The notes below the pieces were generated by a model, which saw only the letters and a list, made by a program, of their open reading frames with translations, ran no database searches and was not told the origin of the DNA. Shown here in pieces: positions 37,700 to 49,861 of a stretch of DNA of 64,000 nucleotides (positions are counted from its first letter, which is position 1; each line of letters starts with the position of its first letter). Made by a program: the position numbers and the translations under genes. The DNA comes from Echinarachnius parma (Eukaryota > Echinodermata > Echinoidea > Clypeasteroida > Echinarachniidae). The DNA is taken from NCBI GenBank assembly GCA_037951105.1, contig JBAMJV010007398.1:1-64000 (forward strand), given 5' to 3'.

Positions 37700-38760
37700 T
37701 TGTTTTTTCTGGTAGTGTTGCGTGATACTGTCAAGACTCGAGAGCTACATTTTCCCTGAATTGCTACCAGCAGAACTCGTATCCATTCTTGAGAAGACAT
37801 TTGAAGTTTTGGAGAAGTATTATATATCCTTTTCATGTGTAGTGAAGTACTACCCAGATTGTAATTATGTTTTTACTGGCACGGTTCAACAATGATGGAA
37901 GGTAAAGATGGTTAGAAATGGATATTATTATGTCACAAATATTACTACCAGGACTTGAGAGCAATTAATTATACTTCATCCGCGATGAATAACATCTTCC
38001 GTAATTAGAAATATTTGTGTTAAAATGACATAAGGGGTTCAGATTTGTAAATCAGGCGTGCTGTGCCATCTTGTGAACGCCTTGCGCATGATACAAATAC
38101 AGACTGGCTCAGTGTATGAAGTTTGCACGAACGAGCCTAGCTAAAATGGCAAACCGATGTCACATTTCAAACTCTATCCCCATGCATGATAATCCATGTA
38201 CAGTATGTGTGTTGCAGTGGCACCAGCAGAACTCTCTCTGACTTAAGATGACATTTAGTGTAATGTATCCCCCTACTCATCAGCGGTGAAGTGCTCCCCA
38301 GGTTTTCATTTTTACTGACATGGTTCAAAATCATTAAGATGGTTTATGGATATTTTCCTTTAATGTTGCTGCATACGTGCTATCAAGACTGAAAAGCCTA
38401 CACAGTATGTGTGTTGCATTGGCAGTGGTATCAGCAGAAAGAACTCTGTGACTTTCTTTAGATGACATGTTAGTGTAATGTTTCCCCCTACTCATCAGCG
38501 GTGAAGTGCTCCCTAGGTTTCCATTGTCCTGACAAGGTTCAAAATCATGAAGATGGTTTATGTGATATTTCCCTTTTATGTTGCTACATACGTGCAATCA
38601 AGACTTTCAGGGCTACATCATGTATGTTGCAGTGGCACCAGCACAACTCTCTCTGACTTTCTTTCGATGACATGTTAGTGAAATGTATCCCCCTATCCAT
38701 GAGCGGTGAAGTGCTCCCTAGGTTTTAATTCTCCTGACAAGTTATCCGTCAAACCAAGCA
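37700..38760. repeat. Array of about 210-bp units, one displaced
   Basis: Units near 38200, 38402 and 38617 share TGTTGCANTGGCA, CAGAACTCTCTCTGACTT, ATGTATCCCCCTA and CAGCGGTGAAGTGCTCCC. A diverged copy is at about 37700-37880. Between them lies a copy of the 3010 repeat at 38035-38115. Confidence 0.7.
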
Positions 38761-39249
38761 CCATCCAGAGAGGATCTGTAATGCGATACCACCCTGGGTA
38801 TGAGTAATATGCCCACGATGAATGAAGATCATGATCTAGGAAATGTTTCCCTTTCTGTTTGTTCGTCAGTGTCTCTGTCCATAGGTTTGAATGTTTGTAT
38901 TTTGTATAATAATCAAACCAATATTGTTGGCATCTTGGTCAAATTACTGGCCAGTTTTGACAAAACTAACACAATTTATGATGAGAAATTATGTTTCCCT
39001 TTGTTCTTCACTGTCTCAGTGCATAGTTTTCATGAATAGTATTTTTTTTAAATTAACAATAATTTAAATTTGTTTTTAATGAAAGGTTTATAAAAACAGA
39101 AGAATGTCTTTGTGGTTGAACACAAACACACACAACCACAAGAAAAGCTCTGTGCATTTGACATGGTTAGATTTGTAATCTTTTTTGTCCGATAATCGTT
39201 ATAAAAAAAAAAGTTCATAACAAATTCAATTTTCCTTTTATAACTAGTA

Positions 39250-40105
39250 AATCTGGGGCAAAATTGCACCTTCGGGGACCCTTTTTGGCATTTCATTTGG
39301 GCTAAATTGCCCCGCCCTCCCCCGATGTATTTCATTCACTGGTTTGTTATGCCACCCTATCCTGTAGCTCCAACAGGTTGGATGTTTTCTAATAGCACCC
39401 CATCTTTAGTTCAGTCATGCACAGGTTCTTGAATATGGAGCAGTTGAGCCTGTGGTTCTATAGAATCTTGCTTTAGTGGCTACCCCTATCATATTTTCTT
39501 TTATCTCCAAAAAAAAGTATTCCAGAATATTATCTAACATTTATGTTAATTATGTGTAAATGACACGATTTGCATAATGTAGTATTCTTATAACCCCTAG
39601 TAGCATTGTGCTGAACAATAACAAGTTGTATGGGTAAATAGAGGGAGTTCAGCATGTAGGGAAAAATAATTGATATTCAAATTGTAGGATTTGTTTGAGT
39701 GCTCTTTTATCATTCAAGAAGTCGCTTTTTAGTAGCAAGAAGTTACCTTTCAGGCTTGTGATACTTAGCATATTTATGTTATCTTGTATTCATGGGTCCA
39801 GTTGAAACAGTGTAATCTGATTGTACAAACATTGTGTCTGCTCCTCAGGATTTTGTCACGTACCAGTGTATGATATCGCTGAAGGTTGTATACAAGATAC
39901 AGAAAATCAATATTGTCAGGCTGAAGAAAAGGCTCAGAAATATATATTTTGGGGGACAACTTTTCAAGCTTGCCTGTCAGAAAATAGCACTCTGAAATTT
40001 GTTTTTTATAATTACGAGGGGGGGGGGGGGGCTCTTTTGTCATTTTCAGGTGCTATTTCAGCATGTTGGGGGGCTATATTGATCAGAGCCCCCTCCTTCA
40101 TGGTA
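39250..40105. repeat. Two more GCCCC-rich repeat copies
   Basis: At 39250-39325 (GGGGCAAAATTGCACC... GCTAAATTGCCCCGCCC) and 39930-40105 (GGGGACAACTTTTCAAGC, poly-G of 14 at 40018-40031, GGGGGGCTATATTGATCAGA). The frame 39821-40213 reads through the second. Confidence 0.6.
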
Positions 40106-40109
40106 AGCT

Positions 40110-41330
40110 GTGTAGTACGTTGCATATGTGTTCAGAAGATTCTATTTATTACTGATAGTGATCAAGTTATAGATTTCAGAATGAATGCAGCGCTGGAAAT
40201 CTTATCAATTTGATTACTTGTAAATACACTGTGCTGCTATCTCAAGTACAGTATGATAAGCATGTTTATTTGTCTTGTCTGTGATGAATGAAGTTGATTG
40301 TTTCAAAGTGACTTTGTCATGTTATATAGAGCTAAAACAAAAATAAAGATTATTGAGACAGCACATTCTTCATCTGGTATAGATGGTGCTCTTTTTTTTG
40401 CCCTCCACCGATATGTGTAGGATGCTCAGTTATGTTAGACATGACAAAATATTATAAATATATATAACAAATTGGCCTTTTCCATCATTCAAGACTTTCA
40501 AATACCGGTATTCTAATGTTATTTCAATGATGATCAGCAAAGACTCACCTTAAATCTGAATGTTAAAATGTTATACCTACCTTTTATTTGGTTATATTTT
40601 GTTAACGTTAATTGTCTGGGTGTGCATGAAATGTGCATACATTTTTATAATGCATTGTTCTGTTATGAGGACATAGTGTGGAGGTCAACAATATAATTAG
40701 AAATATTGACATAAGGAAGTTACTCCCCATCCACTTTAAAACCAATGTTCATTTCATCCAAGAGTGCAACAAATACACCCACATTTATCAATGACAACGA
40801 TCATGACACCTTTGTGAGTTTGCTAGTTGCTGTGACTGACCCAATAAACTTCAATAGCAAAGTAAGTGTTTTATGGCTCAGTAGTTAAATCACTGGCCTA
40901 GCTATCCAGAGGTCTCAAGTTCATTTGCAGATTAAGTCCAGTTTTCTGTACTCGTTTTTGTATATTAATTAATTCTGGTGCTTTTACCCTATACTATGTG
41001 TGATTGTAACTTGTCAGGCATGGGATTGCAAATAGTATGTTCCAAGGTTTCCTGGATTATATCGATACAATTCAAATGAATTTTATTCATTGCTGTTTTG
41101 CTTTGCATTTCTGTACGATATGATTGAAACCATACTGTTACAGCAGCCAAATTAAGTAAGTGAACATTTCCTTGTCTTTATTATAAACTGAAAGATTGAT
41201 TGAGTATTGGTTGAGGTTTGTAATGTTTCAGAAAACATGCTGTAAAGCCTAGAAGATGAAGTATTTTTGAAATATCTTATGAAAGGATTATATTATGACG
41301 ATTCAGTGTTGATACATGATAAGAGCTTCC
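40110..41330. other. No gene seen except a SINE remnant
   Basis: AT-rich and unremarkable apart from the tRNA-like segment at 40872-40930. Confidence 0.4.
40872..40930 (+). mobile_element. tRNA-like SINE head
   Basis: TGGCTCAGTAGTTAAATCAC then TGGCCTAGCTATCCAGAGG and TCTCAAGTTCA mimic a tRNA with box A, anticodon region and a weak box B. No full cloverleaf is kept, so this is not an active tRNA gene. Confidence 0.5.
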
Positions 41331-41334
41331 TTAT

Positions 41335-42110
41335 TATCATGTCTGTTTGTGGGTGTGATGAAGAATGGATGTTGGTGAGATGATCTGTTAAAGTGTTATC
41401 TTCTCACCGCAGGTCCGTTTGTCTTTACTATCATGGGTAGATGAAAAAAAAAAAAATCTGTCATCTCATCATGAATCATGGATGCAGTTTCTTTAACTGA
41501 CTTTAGTATAATGTCTGTACTCTAGATACAATATAATATACAATATCATATACAATATCATCTCTGTTTGTGGTTGTGATTGGATGTTGGTGAGATGATC
41601 TGTTGAGGTGTTATCCTCTCAGCGCTCAGATGGCTGGTTTGTCTTTACTCTATCATGGATAGATGAGAACACTCCTCTAATCTGTCATCTCATCATGTAT
41701 CATACTGAGTTAGTATAATGTTTGCAGTATAGATACAGTATAATATCATCTATGTTTGTGGTTGTGATTGGATGTTGGTGAGATGATCTGTGGAGGTGGG
41801 ATATTCACACCACTCAGCTGTCCAGTTTATCTTTACTCTGTCATGGATAGATGATGAGACGCTCCTCAAGATGGTCATCACATCATACATCATGAATGCA
41901 GGTTGTTATACTTTGTGTTTGCAGTCTAGTATGAAAATATGAGCTTCCTCAATACACTCTCTGTTTGTTTGTGAGATGATCTGCTGAGGTGTTATCTTCT
42001 CAACACTGACTACTCAGCTGGCTCGTTTGTCTTTACTCTGTCATGGATAGATGAGAACGCTCCTCAAATCTGTCATCACATAATATATCATGTATACAGG
42101 GGCATCCTGA
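41335..42110. repeat. Four-unit tandem array, about 190-220 bp
   Basis: GATGTTGGTGAGATGATCTG in three of the units (the fourth has TGAGATGATCTGCTGAGG), with GTTTGTCTTTACT, TCATGGATAGATGA and CTGTCATCTCATCAT-type words. Confidence 0.75.
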
Positions 42111-42224
42111 GTTACTAGGTTTTGTTTGTTGCTACTTTAGAGGTGATGGATGCCTGTAATACTAATAGTGTTCATAATTAGCTCTACATATGTTAGGTAG
42201 TCAGTCAAAACAAAAATAGATGAG

Positions 42225-42365
42225 GACTTAGGGTGAGTTAGCACCTGAATTGCCCAAATGAGACCCTGAAAGTCATATAAGAGTCATGCCATAAAGTCTC
42301 ATTCATTGAGTTAAATGGAGGAAGGTTCAAAATGTACCCCCCCCCCCCCCCCCCCCAACAAAATA
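42225..42365. repeat. GCCCC-rich repeat remnant with poly-C
   Basis: Diverged words (GAGACCCTGAAAGTCATA, AAAATGTACCCC) and a 20-C tract at 42337-42356. Confidence 0.45.
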
Positions 42366-42519
42366 ATTAATGTTTCCCTTTACTGATGGTAGTAAAGAAA
42401 AATCTACAACAGAGCATGTATATTTGTTTTTAAGGTGTAGTGAACCCCTTGGCAACAGGAACTGGGTGAGTTGTGTACAAAGTCTATGGGGATTTCAGAA
42501 ACTTGAAGGGAACTGGTTA

Positions 42520-43370
42520 TTATATGTAATTAATGTATGCATAAATATGAGCAAAACATATTTTGATTGTTACATTATGAGTCTTGCATCAGGATATAAT
42601 CCACATTTGTGAAATGAATTGAATAAAGTAAATGTATGTAATTTATGACAACAAAATCTTTGAATTTTTTTGATTGATTACTTTATGAGAATCTGATACA
42701 TCACATTCACAATCATTTTAGATACTAATCTCACAATGGCAATGTCAACTGCTACATGTCTCTAGTAATGTTATACCCCCAAAACATGATGTGATTTCTA
42801 TTAGGTGGGAGGGCATGAACATGATTCATAATGACAAAATCATAGCATGATAACATGCATGGAATGTGCGGTCGGGTCAAAGGTCAAAGGTTGTGCATTG
42901 CCTGCATTAACTGCATGTCAGGCGTAATTTGTCAGTATTTGATGCGATTATGAGTTGGGGTTTGAGTGACATGGACACGAATGTACTATGTATGCTCATG
43001 GAATGTTTCTTCGATATCAAGCGACTTACGTCTATATATTACATTTGTAAAGTCAGCATGAGATATCTCGGGATTTTATCAATAAAGCTTACTTGTACTT
43101 TGAGGTGTTACAATAATGCTTCAGAGCACTGAAAAATCATAGATGATGTTATTGTTCTAAATGTATCTATTTTCTCCAACTGGGCCTGAAAATACTAACG
43201 TCTATTGAGAATGCCTCTATACCAGACTAAAATTGTGTTGAATGGGTTTATCTGATTGTGTATTATCTATCCAGTTACTAGGTACTTTTATGATTTTTTT
43301 GTGGTAGATTTAATGAGTATATTACTACATGTAGGTCTTAATTAATACACCTTGGAAGGGTCCAGCGAAA
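42520..43370. other. No gene seen
   Basis: No supported coding or repeat structure. The frame 42929-43132 is unremarkable. Confidence 0.35.
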
Positions 43371-43400
43371 GTATGATAAGTATGATTTAATGAGAATACT

Positions 43401-43610
43401 TCCAGTTCTCCATTTATACATGTATATCTTGGTAGAGAGCAGTAATAGTTGATTATTGATAAGTACCACCTCCAGTTCTCCATTTATACATGTATATCTT
43501 GGTAGAGAGCAGTAATAGTTGATTATTGATAAGTACCACCTCCAGTTCTCCATTTATACATGTACATCTTGGTAGAGAGCAGTAATAGTTGATTATTGAT
43601 AAGTACCACC
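43401..43610. repeat. 70-bp minisatellite, three near-identical units
   Basis: Units start TCCAGTTCTCCATTTATACA at 43401, 43471 and 43541, exactly 70 bp apart. A further diverged unit lies at about 44041, beyond the inserted element. Confidence 0.9.
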
Positions 43611-43660
43611 TCCAATGGGTTAATGTATTTGGGTTTTCAGGTATGATAAGTAGGATTTAA

Positions 43661-44027
43661 AGGGACTTAGTAACATTGTCCAAATCCTTAAAATCCAATT
43701 GGAATTCTAGCGGTTCCATCATACCTTGTTGTATTCTTATTAACAAAAAACGCATGGGAAAGTTTCGGTTTTTCAAATTTCCCATTCGTTAAAAAGATAT
43801 TTACGATTGAAGTGTTCAGATGTCAAATTATCCAACGGATCGTCAGAACTGTGTACAAAGTGAGTGCAATGAGTTAGTGAATGTCGCTTTGCATTTTTGC
43901 CCATTACTCGGCCATATACAGTCCATTTAACTTGAGATTTTCACACAACACCCAGTGGACATATAAGATAACACCAATATACATTGTATCAACCACTCAT
44001 CACTTTTTGCAAAGTTTCTAGATCCCT
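43661..44027 (+). mobile_element. MITE, main TTAA family, copy d, with empty-site partner
   Basis: 367 bp, starts AGGGACTTAGTAACATTGTC and ends GTTTCTAGATCCCT. TTAA lies at 43657-43660 and 44028-44031. The joined flanks (ATAAGTAGGATTTAA + TGAGAACTTCCAG) match the unfilled sequence at 43371-43405 (ATAAGTATGATTTAATGAGA...), so the boundaries are directly shown. Confidence 0.9.
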
Positions 44028-44173
44028 TTAATGAGAACTTCCAGTTCTCCATTTATACACCTGCTTAGAGAGCAACGATAGCATGTTAAGTTTGTTTTAA
44101 TGAGAATGCTGTGGCTGTGAATCATCGGCCTGACATTGCACTTCATGAATACCTTCCATTCCTCCAGAGAGGC

Positions 44174-44480
44174 ATCATTCATGATCGGTATCTACTGGAC
44201 CGATGACAGGTGGCATAATATGCCGCTCGTTACCATGGCGACCTTTGCCTTCATACAAAATGTGTGCCTGTTTTTGTATGTGTTTATGTTCGTATGTGTG
44301 GTTAGTGTGAGTATATATTATGTGTGAATGTGTGTTTGTGTGTGTATTTGTGTGTATGTGTGTGTGTTTGTGTATGTGTGCATGTGTGTTAGTGTGCATG
44401 AGTTGGTTTTATGCATGATCGCTATCTCTTGGACCGATGACAGGTAACATAATATGTCCCTAGTTACCATAGCGACCTTG
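44174..44480. repeat. Duplicated ACCGATGACAGGT segment, each followed by TG repeats
   Basis: ATGATCGGTATCTACTGGAC (44180) and ATGATCGCTATCTCTTGGAC (44415) are copies, both continuing CGATGACAGGT, AACATAATATG-like and TTACCATNGCGACCTT. The TG tracts follow each copy. Confidence 0.7.
44290..44400. repeat. TG-rich microsatellite 1
   Basis: TG dinucleotides with TTTG and TATG interruptions. The minus frame rich in HTHTN is an artefact. Confidence 0.85.
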
Positions 44481-44574
44481 TGTCAGCATGAAATGTTCAT
44501 GTATGAGTGTCCACATTGATGTATTGTGTGCATGTTTGTAGGCCTGAGTATGTTTTTTAAGAATGCATGTAACT

Positions 44575-44755
44575 GTGTTTGTGTCATGTGTGTGTGTGCC
44601 AGTGTATGTGTGTATGTGTTTGTGTGTGCCTGTGTATGTGTGTGTTTGTGTGTGCCAGTGTATCTGTGTATGTGTTTGTATGTGCCTGTGTATGTGTGTG
44701 TTTGTGTGTTGGTGTATATGTGCCTGTGTCTGTGTGTGTGTGTTTGTGTTTGAGG
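44575..44755. repeat. TG-rich microsatellite 2 with higher-order period
   Basis: TG repeats arranged in larger units with TGTGCCAGTGTATGTG or TGTGCCTGTGTATGTG. Open frames on both strands are composition artefacts. Confidence 0.85.
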
Positions 44756-44759
44756 TTGT

Positions 44760-45690
44760 CATTCATGCATTATTAGAGACTACTTAGCTGCCCTAGATGG
44801 AAGATGTGACCCGAGGCCAGGTGAAAGATGCAAAGCTAGATGTCAACATTGATTACCAAATGACTCACTATTCAACCACTCAGAGAGCTACATGCAAACA
44901 GTGCTGCTGGCAAACTTGAGGTTCATTGATATTGCTAGTTCATCAGCCATTCTGCTTCATCTTGAAGGATGGGTAATGATGATAATACATGCATTTGTAG
45001 TACGCAGTCAATCTCGGTGCACTATTCATAGATAAATGTTACCCTTTGTCATAGATATAGTTTAAACCTGCACAATTATTTTGTGCACCATCTCAACTCC
45101 CTGAGGAGCATATTAGCCTTTTAATTGGTGATGATGTCATCAGGAATTGATACATAAATTGCTTTAAAAAAAGGGGTACTGTTTGACCTACTATGAAAGC
45201 AAGTATGCGGTATGATGTCAATGGCATCTTCTTTGCCAGCAGGTTTAGTGTGGGGTCAAGTAAAAAATGTTTCCAGACATGGCTCTTGACACACCAGCCT
45301 TGCCAGAGGAATACTTATGATCTGGGAGGAGTTGTTTCAAAGAAATTATCTAGTTGAAGTACAAAATAAACACTGTGGTTATACTTGTTGACTATTTAGT
45401 AAGAGGCATACTTTCTTGCACACAGGGAGACACTTGTTTGTATATAAGGGGTAACATGGCATGTAGATTGTCACTATATCCGTTCTTGCGATTTGATACG
45501 ATGACCCCGAATCATCATTATTGGCCCGTCTTTATAGTCTGGTATCGAAAGGACACAAATTACTGGTAACCTATCACATCCTTTCCTCCTGTGGAATTTG
45601 ACTAGCTTCTTGTCTCTCATCAACACCAGAGCATTAAAATTATCCTCCTGAATTAGATTTTAAATAAATTTGAACTTTCCATATTGTCCA
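44760..45690. other. No gene seen
   Basis: The frame 45354-45569 has no recognised domain. No clear repeat. Confidence 0.35.
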
Positions 45691-45696
45691 TTCTTA

Positions 45697-45903
45697 TGTA
45701 GCGGTCACACTGCCAATCCGGGGATGTTTCGGGGACGTTTGAGGTGCTGTCGGTGTGGTATCGGAATTGTCGATCTCTTTTGGTGTGACTGCCAGAGTGC
45801 TAGCCCCAGTTTAGGCTTTTGTCGATGCCCCATAAAGCGGAAATTTGGACTTTAGTTTTGTCTGGTGTTGATTTGGATTCGGTTTGGCGGTGTGACTGCT
45901 ACA
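45697..45903. mobile_element. MITE, PIF/Harbinger-like, TGTAGCGGTCACAC termini
   Basis: 207 bp. TGTAGCGGTCACACTGCCAA and the inverse GGCGGTGTGACTGCTACA form the ends. TTA flanks both (45694-45696, 45904-45906). The frame 45670-45855 lies inside. Confidence 0.8.
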
Positions 45904-46082
45904 TTACCGAGCTTATGAATTATGACCTTGTACCTCATCACACTTCAAGAGCAGGAAAACAAGGCACTCGTAGTGTTGACATATGACACACATTATTGCT
46001 AATATCAGATATGATTCTGTTGACACATACCATCCCTAGTATAGAAGATAACATACTGTTGACATACAATATGGATTATATT

Positions 46083-46320
46083 TACACCCATTTGGTCTAC
46101 ATGTAATTTGTTCTCCTTCATGATTCCTGAAACTTCCATTTCCCCAACTCTAAACTTGACCCCGAAAGTGCCTAACCCCAAACTTGATCTAAACCCAAAC
46201 TTGATCTAAACCCAATCCCCTCTTCATAACCTAATCATAATCCCCAATCATAATCCCAAGCCCCTAAATTATGATTTGGCTTTACAAGTATATTCAATGG
46301 AAGAAGACCAAATGGGTGTA
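46083..46320. mobile_element. Small element bounded by TACACCCATTTGGTCT
   Basis: The 16-base arms are exact inverses (46083-46098, 46305-46320). The interior is C- and A-rich with AAACTTGATCTAAACCCAA repeated and TAATCATAATCCC words. No target repeat seen. Confidence 0.55.
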
Positions 46321-46530
46321 GGCAAAGTACCAGGTGCTGTTTACACACTTTATTGCTAGTATCACAGATAATCATATTGTTTATCCTAAATGACACATAT
46401 TATTGCTAATATCAGTGATAATGCTTGTTTTAATCACTAAACTCTTCAGCTTTATCTCTTGTCCTCTTCACATTGTTTTGCGATAACTCATTCATGGACA
46501 TGATAACCTTCGAACTTGCATGAAAAACTT

Positions 46531-46587
46531 TGTTGAGTGGTTTAGTCACAAAACTTAGAAACTGAGGGTTGTGGGTTCAAGCCCTAC
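46531..46587 (+). mobile_element. tRNA-like SINE head remnant
   Basis: TGAGTGGTTTAGTCAC and GTGGGTTCAAGCCCTAC resemble the D-arm and the T-arm (box B GGTTCAAGCCC). The stems do not pair as a functional tRNA. Confidence 0.45.
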
Positions 46588-46992
46588 AGCCTACAGGTGT
46601 TGACATTATTGCTAGCATCAGAGATACATGCTTGCTCCTATCACAACATTCTTCTAATAGCAAATTTCCTTTGCTCTTGGCATTGTTTTGCCAGTACTTT
46701 TTACAACAGTGGATAAAATTTGAACCTATATTATTTTAGACTGCATTTACCTAAAGAGTATTACTTATCCCAGTTTTTGTCCATGAATCAGTCTACAATC
46801 ATTATTAATTATGTCCCAATTTTATTCCATGGGTTGAATGTAGTCCATGGACGTCAATTGACACAATTTAACTGAGAGCTGCTTTTGAGAATTTGGGTCG
46901 TTGTGTGGGATTCATCCGTCCATCCTCCGTCCGTTATGTCTCAATCAAAATTACATACACGCTCCTCGGCTGCGTCATGTCACGATCCTTCC

Positions 46993-48388
46993 TAAGTGTG
47001 CCGTCACACTATAGCCACGCTCTGTCTGCGTTCTCGTACTTATAAAAAAAACCAACATTTTTTCCAAAGCGCAGGGGAAACGCCGACAAATCGAGCGATT
47101 AATGACACAATGGTAGCTCGTTCCCGCTCTTGCCACGACCTGAACACGCTCTGCGTACGCTTTGGCCACGCTTTCCGAGCTATTCACTGTGCACGCTTGG
47201 TGTATCTTTAACAATAGCTCATAACAATGAGACGAGGTCATTTGCTCTACGCTCTGTCTGCGTTCTCGTACTTATAAAAAAACCAACATTTTTTTCAAAG
47301 CGCAGGGGAAACACGATCTCCATGCACACGCTCTGTGCGATCCAATACCATGTACAAATGTAGTTGAACACACTCAGTGCGTTTCACGAGGTTGGGTGGA
47401 GGGAATGGGGAGGGTTATTATTGTTGACTATCATTGGTAGTAGTAGTAGTGGTAGTAGTGGTAGTAGTGGTAGTAGTGGTAGTAGTGGTAGTAGTGGTAG
47501 TAGTGGTAGTAGTGGTAGTAGTGGTAGTGGTAGTGGTAGTGGTAGTGGTAGTGGTAGTGGTGGTGGTGGCAGTGGTGGCAGTGGTGGCAGTGGTGGTAGT
47601 AGTGGTAGTAGTGGTAGTAGTGGTAGTAGTGGTAGTGGTGGTAGTAGTGGTAGATTTTGGAAAAAACAATCATATATTTGCGGGAAATATGTGTTCATAA
47701 TGCATACATAGGGTGTGCGTATGTCCCCATTCATTGGAGCCTCATATAATTTGTATGCCGGCATGCCACGTTTTAGCCAGAAATTGAGTTTCCCCCAAAT
47801 GTACATTATTTTGGCCCGGACATGCCATTTTAAATTGTGATATCATTTTACCTATAGTTGAAACGTGTCAAACTTCGCAATCTATAGCGTCCACTAGCAG
47901 AAGTGCTGGAATAGATCTGCAAGAATGTCTTTTGTTCAACTTGGGAATGAATGAGAAGATTATGACACTTGTGTGAAAAGATATCCTCCCATGCATGGAC
48001 ATACAATAGCCCCTGAACAAAGAGTAGGACGCCGAAGCCCCAAGTTTGTTTTTCAACATGTCCAAAGCGAACGCCGAGCTAGCTACGTCCTGCTCTTTTG
48101 TTCATCGAGCTATTCATGGAAGGATATCTATTGACGCATGTGAGATAATCTTCCCATTCATTGCCCACTGCGTTGCCAATTTGCTAATTTAACTTGGTCG
48201 CCGCGGGAGCGGCGCCAGAGCGGCCGAGAAAAGTGTACGATCTAAACAATAGCGAACAATGAACGCCGCTCTCCACACGACCTCAACACGCTCTCCCCAC
48301 GTCCTCCCCACGCTTCCAATTTTATGAATGGGGATTAGGAGCGGCGCTAGGTCGGCGCGAGAGCGTAGCTAATGTGACGGGGGTATAA
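46993..48388. mobile_element. Putative 1.4-kb element, CCGTCACA termini, TAA flanks
   Basis: CCGTCACACTATAGCCACGCTC at the left matches the inverse of GAGCGTAGCTAATGTGACGG at the right with a few differences, and TAA flanks both (46993-46995, 48386-48388). Inside are a 70-bp direct duplication (TCTGTCTGCGTTCTCGTACT at about 47021 and 47252), a microsatellite, and CpG-rich ends. No transposase frame is visible, so it is non-autonomous if real. Confidence 0.5.
47435..47655. repeat. GGTAGTAGT/GGTAGT microsatellite
   Basis: A trinucleotide-based array with GGT, AGT and GGC units. It gives open frames in nearly all six readings (SGSS, VVV, TTT, LLPL), which is diagnostic of repeat and not of coding. 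Confidence 0.95.
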
Positions 48389-48679
48389 GCCATTTGTCTC
48401 CACCCCTCCACACCTAACCTATGCCCTCCTCACATCTTAATTTGTAAATTTAAATCGTTTCTGAAGAGATGTTAACAGTCTGGTGAGAGCATTGTGAATC
48501 AGTGGATTGGGCTCTTGTCATGCATTGTGAGGGTTGCCAATTCCCACTTTCATGATTCAAATGCAATATGACACCCAACTTGCACTTGAAATAAAATTGT
48601 ACTCTAATGCAGAGGATTGGCAGAGTTTCATTTAATCGTAATTCGTTGGCATCGTTGCGCAGCGTGGACTATTATAGTT

Positions 48680-49325
48680 TCATGGGCTCTTTTACAGTTT
48701 TCAGGGACGCTCTTTGGTATTAGTTTTCAGGGGCTCTTTTAAATTCTTCTGGGGCTCGTAGTTTTCAGGGCTCTTTTATAATTCTTAGGGACTCACAGAC
48801 CGGCAGACAGTTTTCAGAAATAGTGAAACCCACGATGTGAAAAGGGTAGTTGCTTCCACTACCGGGGTAACGTCCACTATAAGAAGAAGATGTGCAGCTA
48901 GGATAATGGCAGGTGATGCCCTGCCAAAATTCCTCCATTAGCGCTTGTCATGTTCAATAGGGAAGCGTGATGGCTATTTATTAGCAGCCTCTCTGCATCT
49001 CCTCTGCATCTTGTAGGTTATAGTGTTGGGGATGGTTCGGTAGGGGGCAATGGATGCTTTGGTGTCCTGTAGTTTACAGCTTACGTTACATTACATTTCA
49101 TTTTATGTCGTTATAGGGTGTTATGGAGTGAAAAATAAACAAGGGGTTCAGGGTGTTGTAGCTGTAAAAATAAAAAATAAAAACCATAATTGCCTAAGAA
49201 ATAGCCCTGAAAACAATTAAAACAAAAGCCCTAGAAAACTCTGTTATTTCTCACAGAGTTCAATGTAATGCAAAATACACTGTGTAATTCTATTGCAGAC
49301 ATTTGGAAAAGTAGCCACTAGAAAC
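48680..49325. repeat. GCCCC/GGGGC dispersed repeat, two copies
   Basis: 48680-48790 repeats TTTTCAGGGGCTCTTTTA-like words; 49140-49325 has AAAAGCCCTAGAAAA, CAGAGTTCAATGTAATGCAA and AGTAGCCACTAGAAA. Confidence 0.5.
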
Positions 49326-49584
49326 AATTTTCTTTTTCTACATGTGTGAGAATACTCTTCAAGTGACATATTGGTCAAAGTGTACTCTAGTGATAACACA
49401 GGAAAAATATAGATTTGCAATTATATGCATGTAAATTGTGCTGTGATCCTTATGATTATAGTATAGCATCGTTGCATTCAACAGCATTACAACCTTCACG
49501 TATACAACTATGTACAAGGTACATTGCGTTTTGTTTTACGGCCTGTTCACCCCAATACTGCTTGTAGTATTTGATGTAGACACA

Positions 49585-49861
49585 TTATTGACAGAGCTGG
49601 TCTGATCAATACTTGATACGAATAGCGACGAATCAATACTTAAAGGGATCAAGTAACTCTGTTGACATGTACAAAAACTAGCAAAGTGGTGATCCAAACA
49701 CTAAAATCATACATATATCTTTTTATTATAATGAAAGGGAAATTCAGACAAACAAACCCTTTTCCATGTTTCTATTGATAATACACATACAATGAGGCAT
49801 GTGAGAACCGCAAGAGTTCTCAGTTAGTTTTTGTGGATTTTGACAATTTTACTAGATTCCG
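49585..49861 (-). mobile_element. MITE, main TTAA family, copy e (internally deleted) and flank
   Basis: TTAA at 49640-49643, then AGGGATCAAGTAACTCTGTT. It ends TTTACTAGATTCCG before TTAA at 49862. Only about 218 bp remain. The flank GACAGAGCTGGTCTGATCAA is also present next to the fragment at 51299, so the insertion and its flank were duplicated together. Confidence 0.7.

Noticed and set aside
39821-40213. 130-residue plus frame preceded by CTCCTCAG
   Set aside because: It runs into a GCCCC-rich repeat with a 14-G tract; no donor at a sensible place and no domain.
44175-44787. Cys/Val-rich and His/Thr-rich frames
   Set aside because: Products of TG/CA repeats on both strands, not genes.
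46531-46587. Possible tRNA gene
   Set aside because: Box A and box B are recognisable, but acceptor and anticodon stems do not pair, so a SINE remnant is more likely.
47364-47806. Long open frames (SGSS, VVV, TTT, LLPL repeats)
   Set aside because: They all translate one trinucleotide-based microsatellite and are open in nearly every frame; no flanking domain or splice site.
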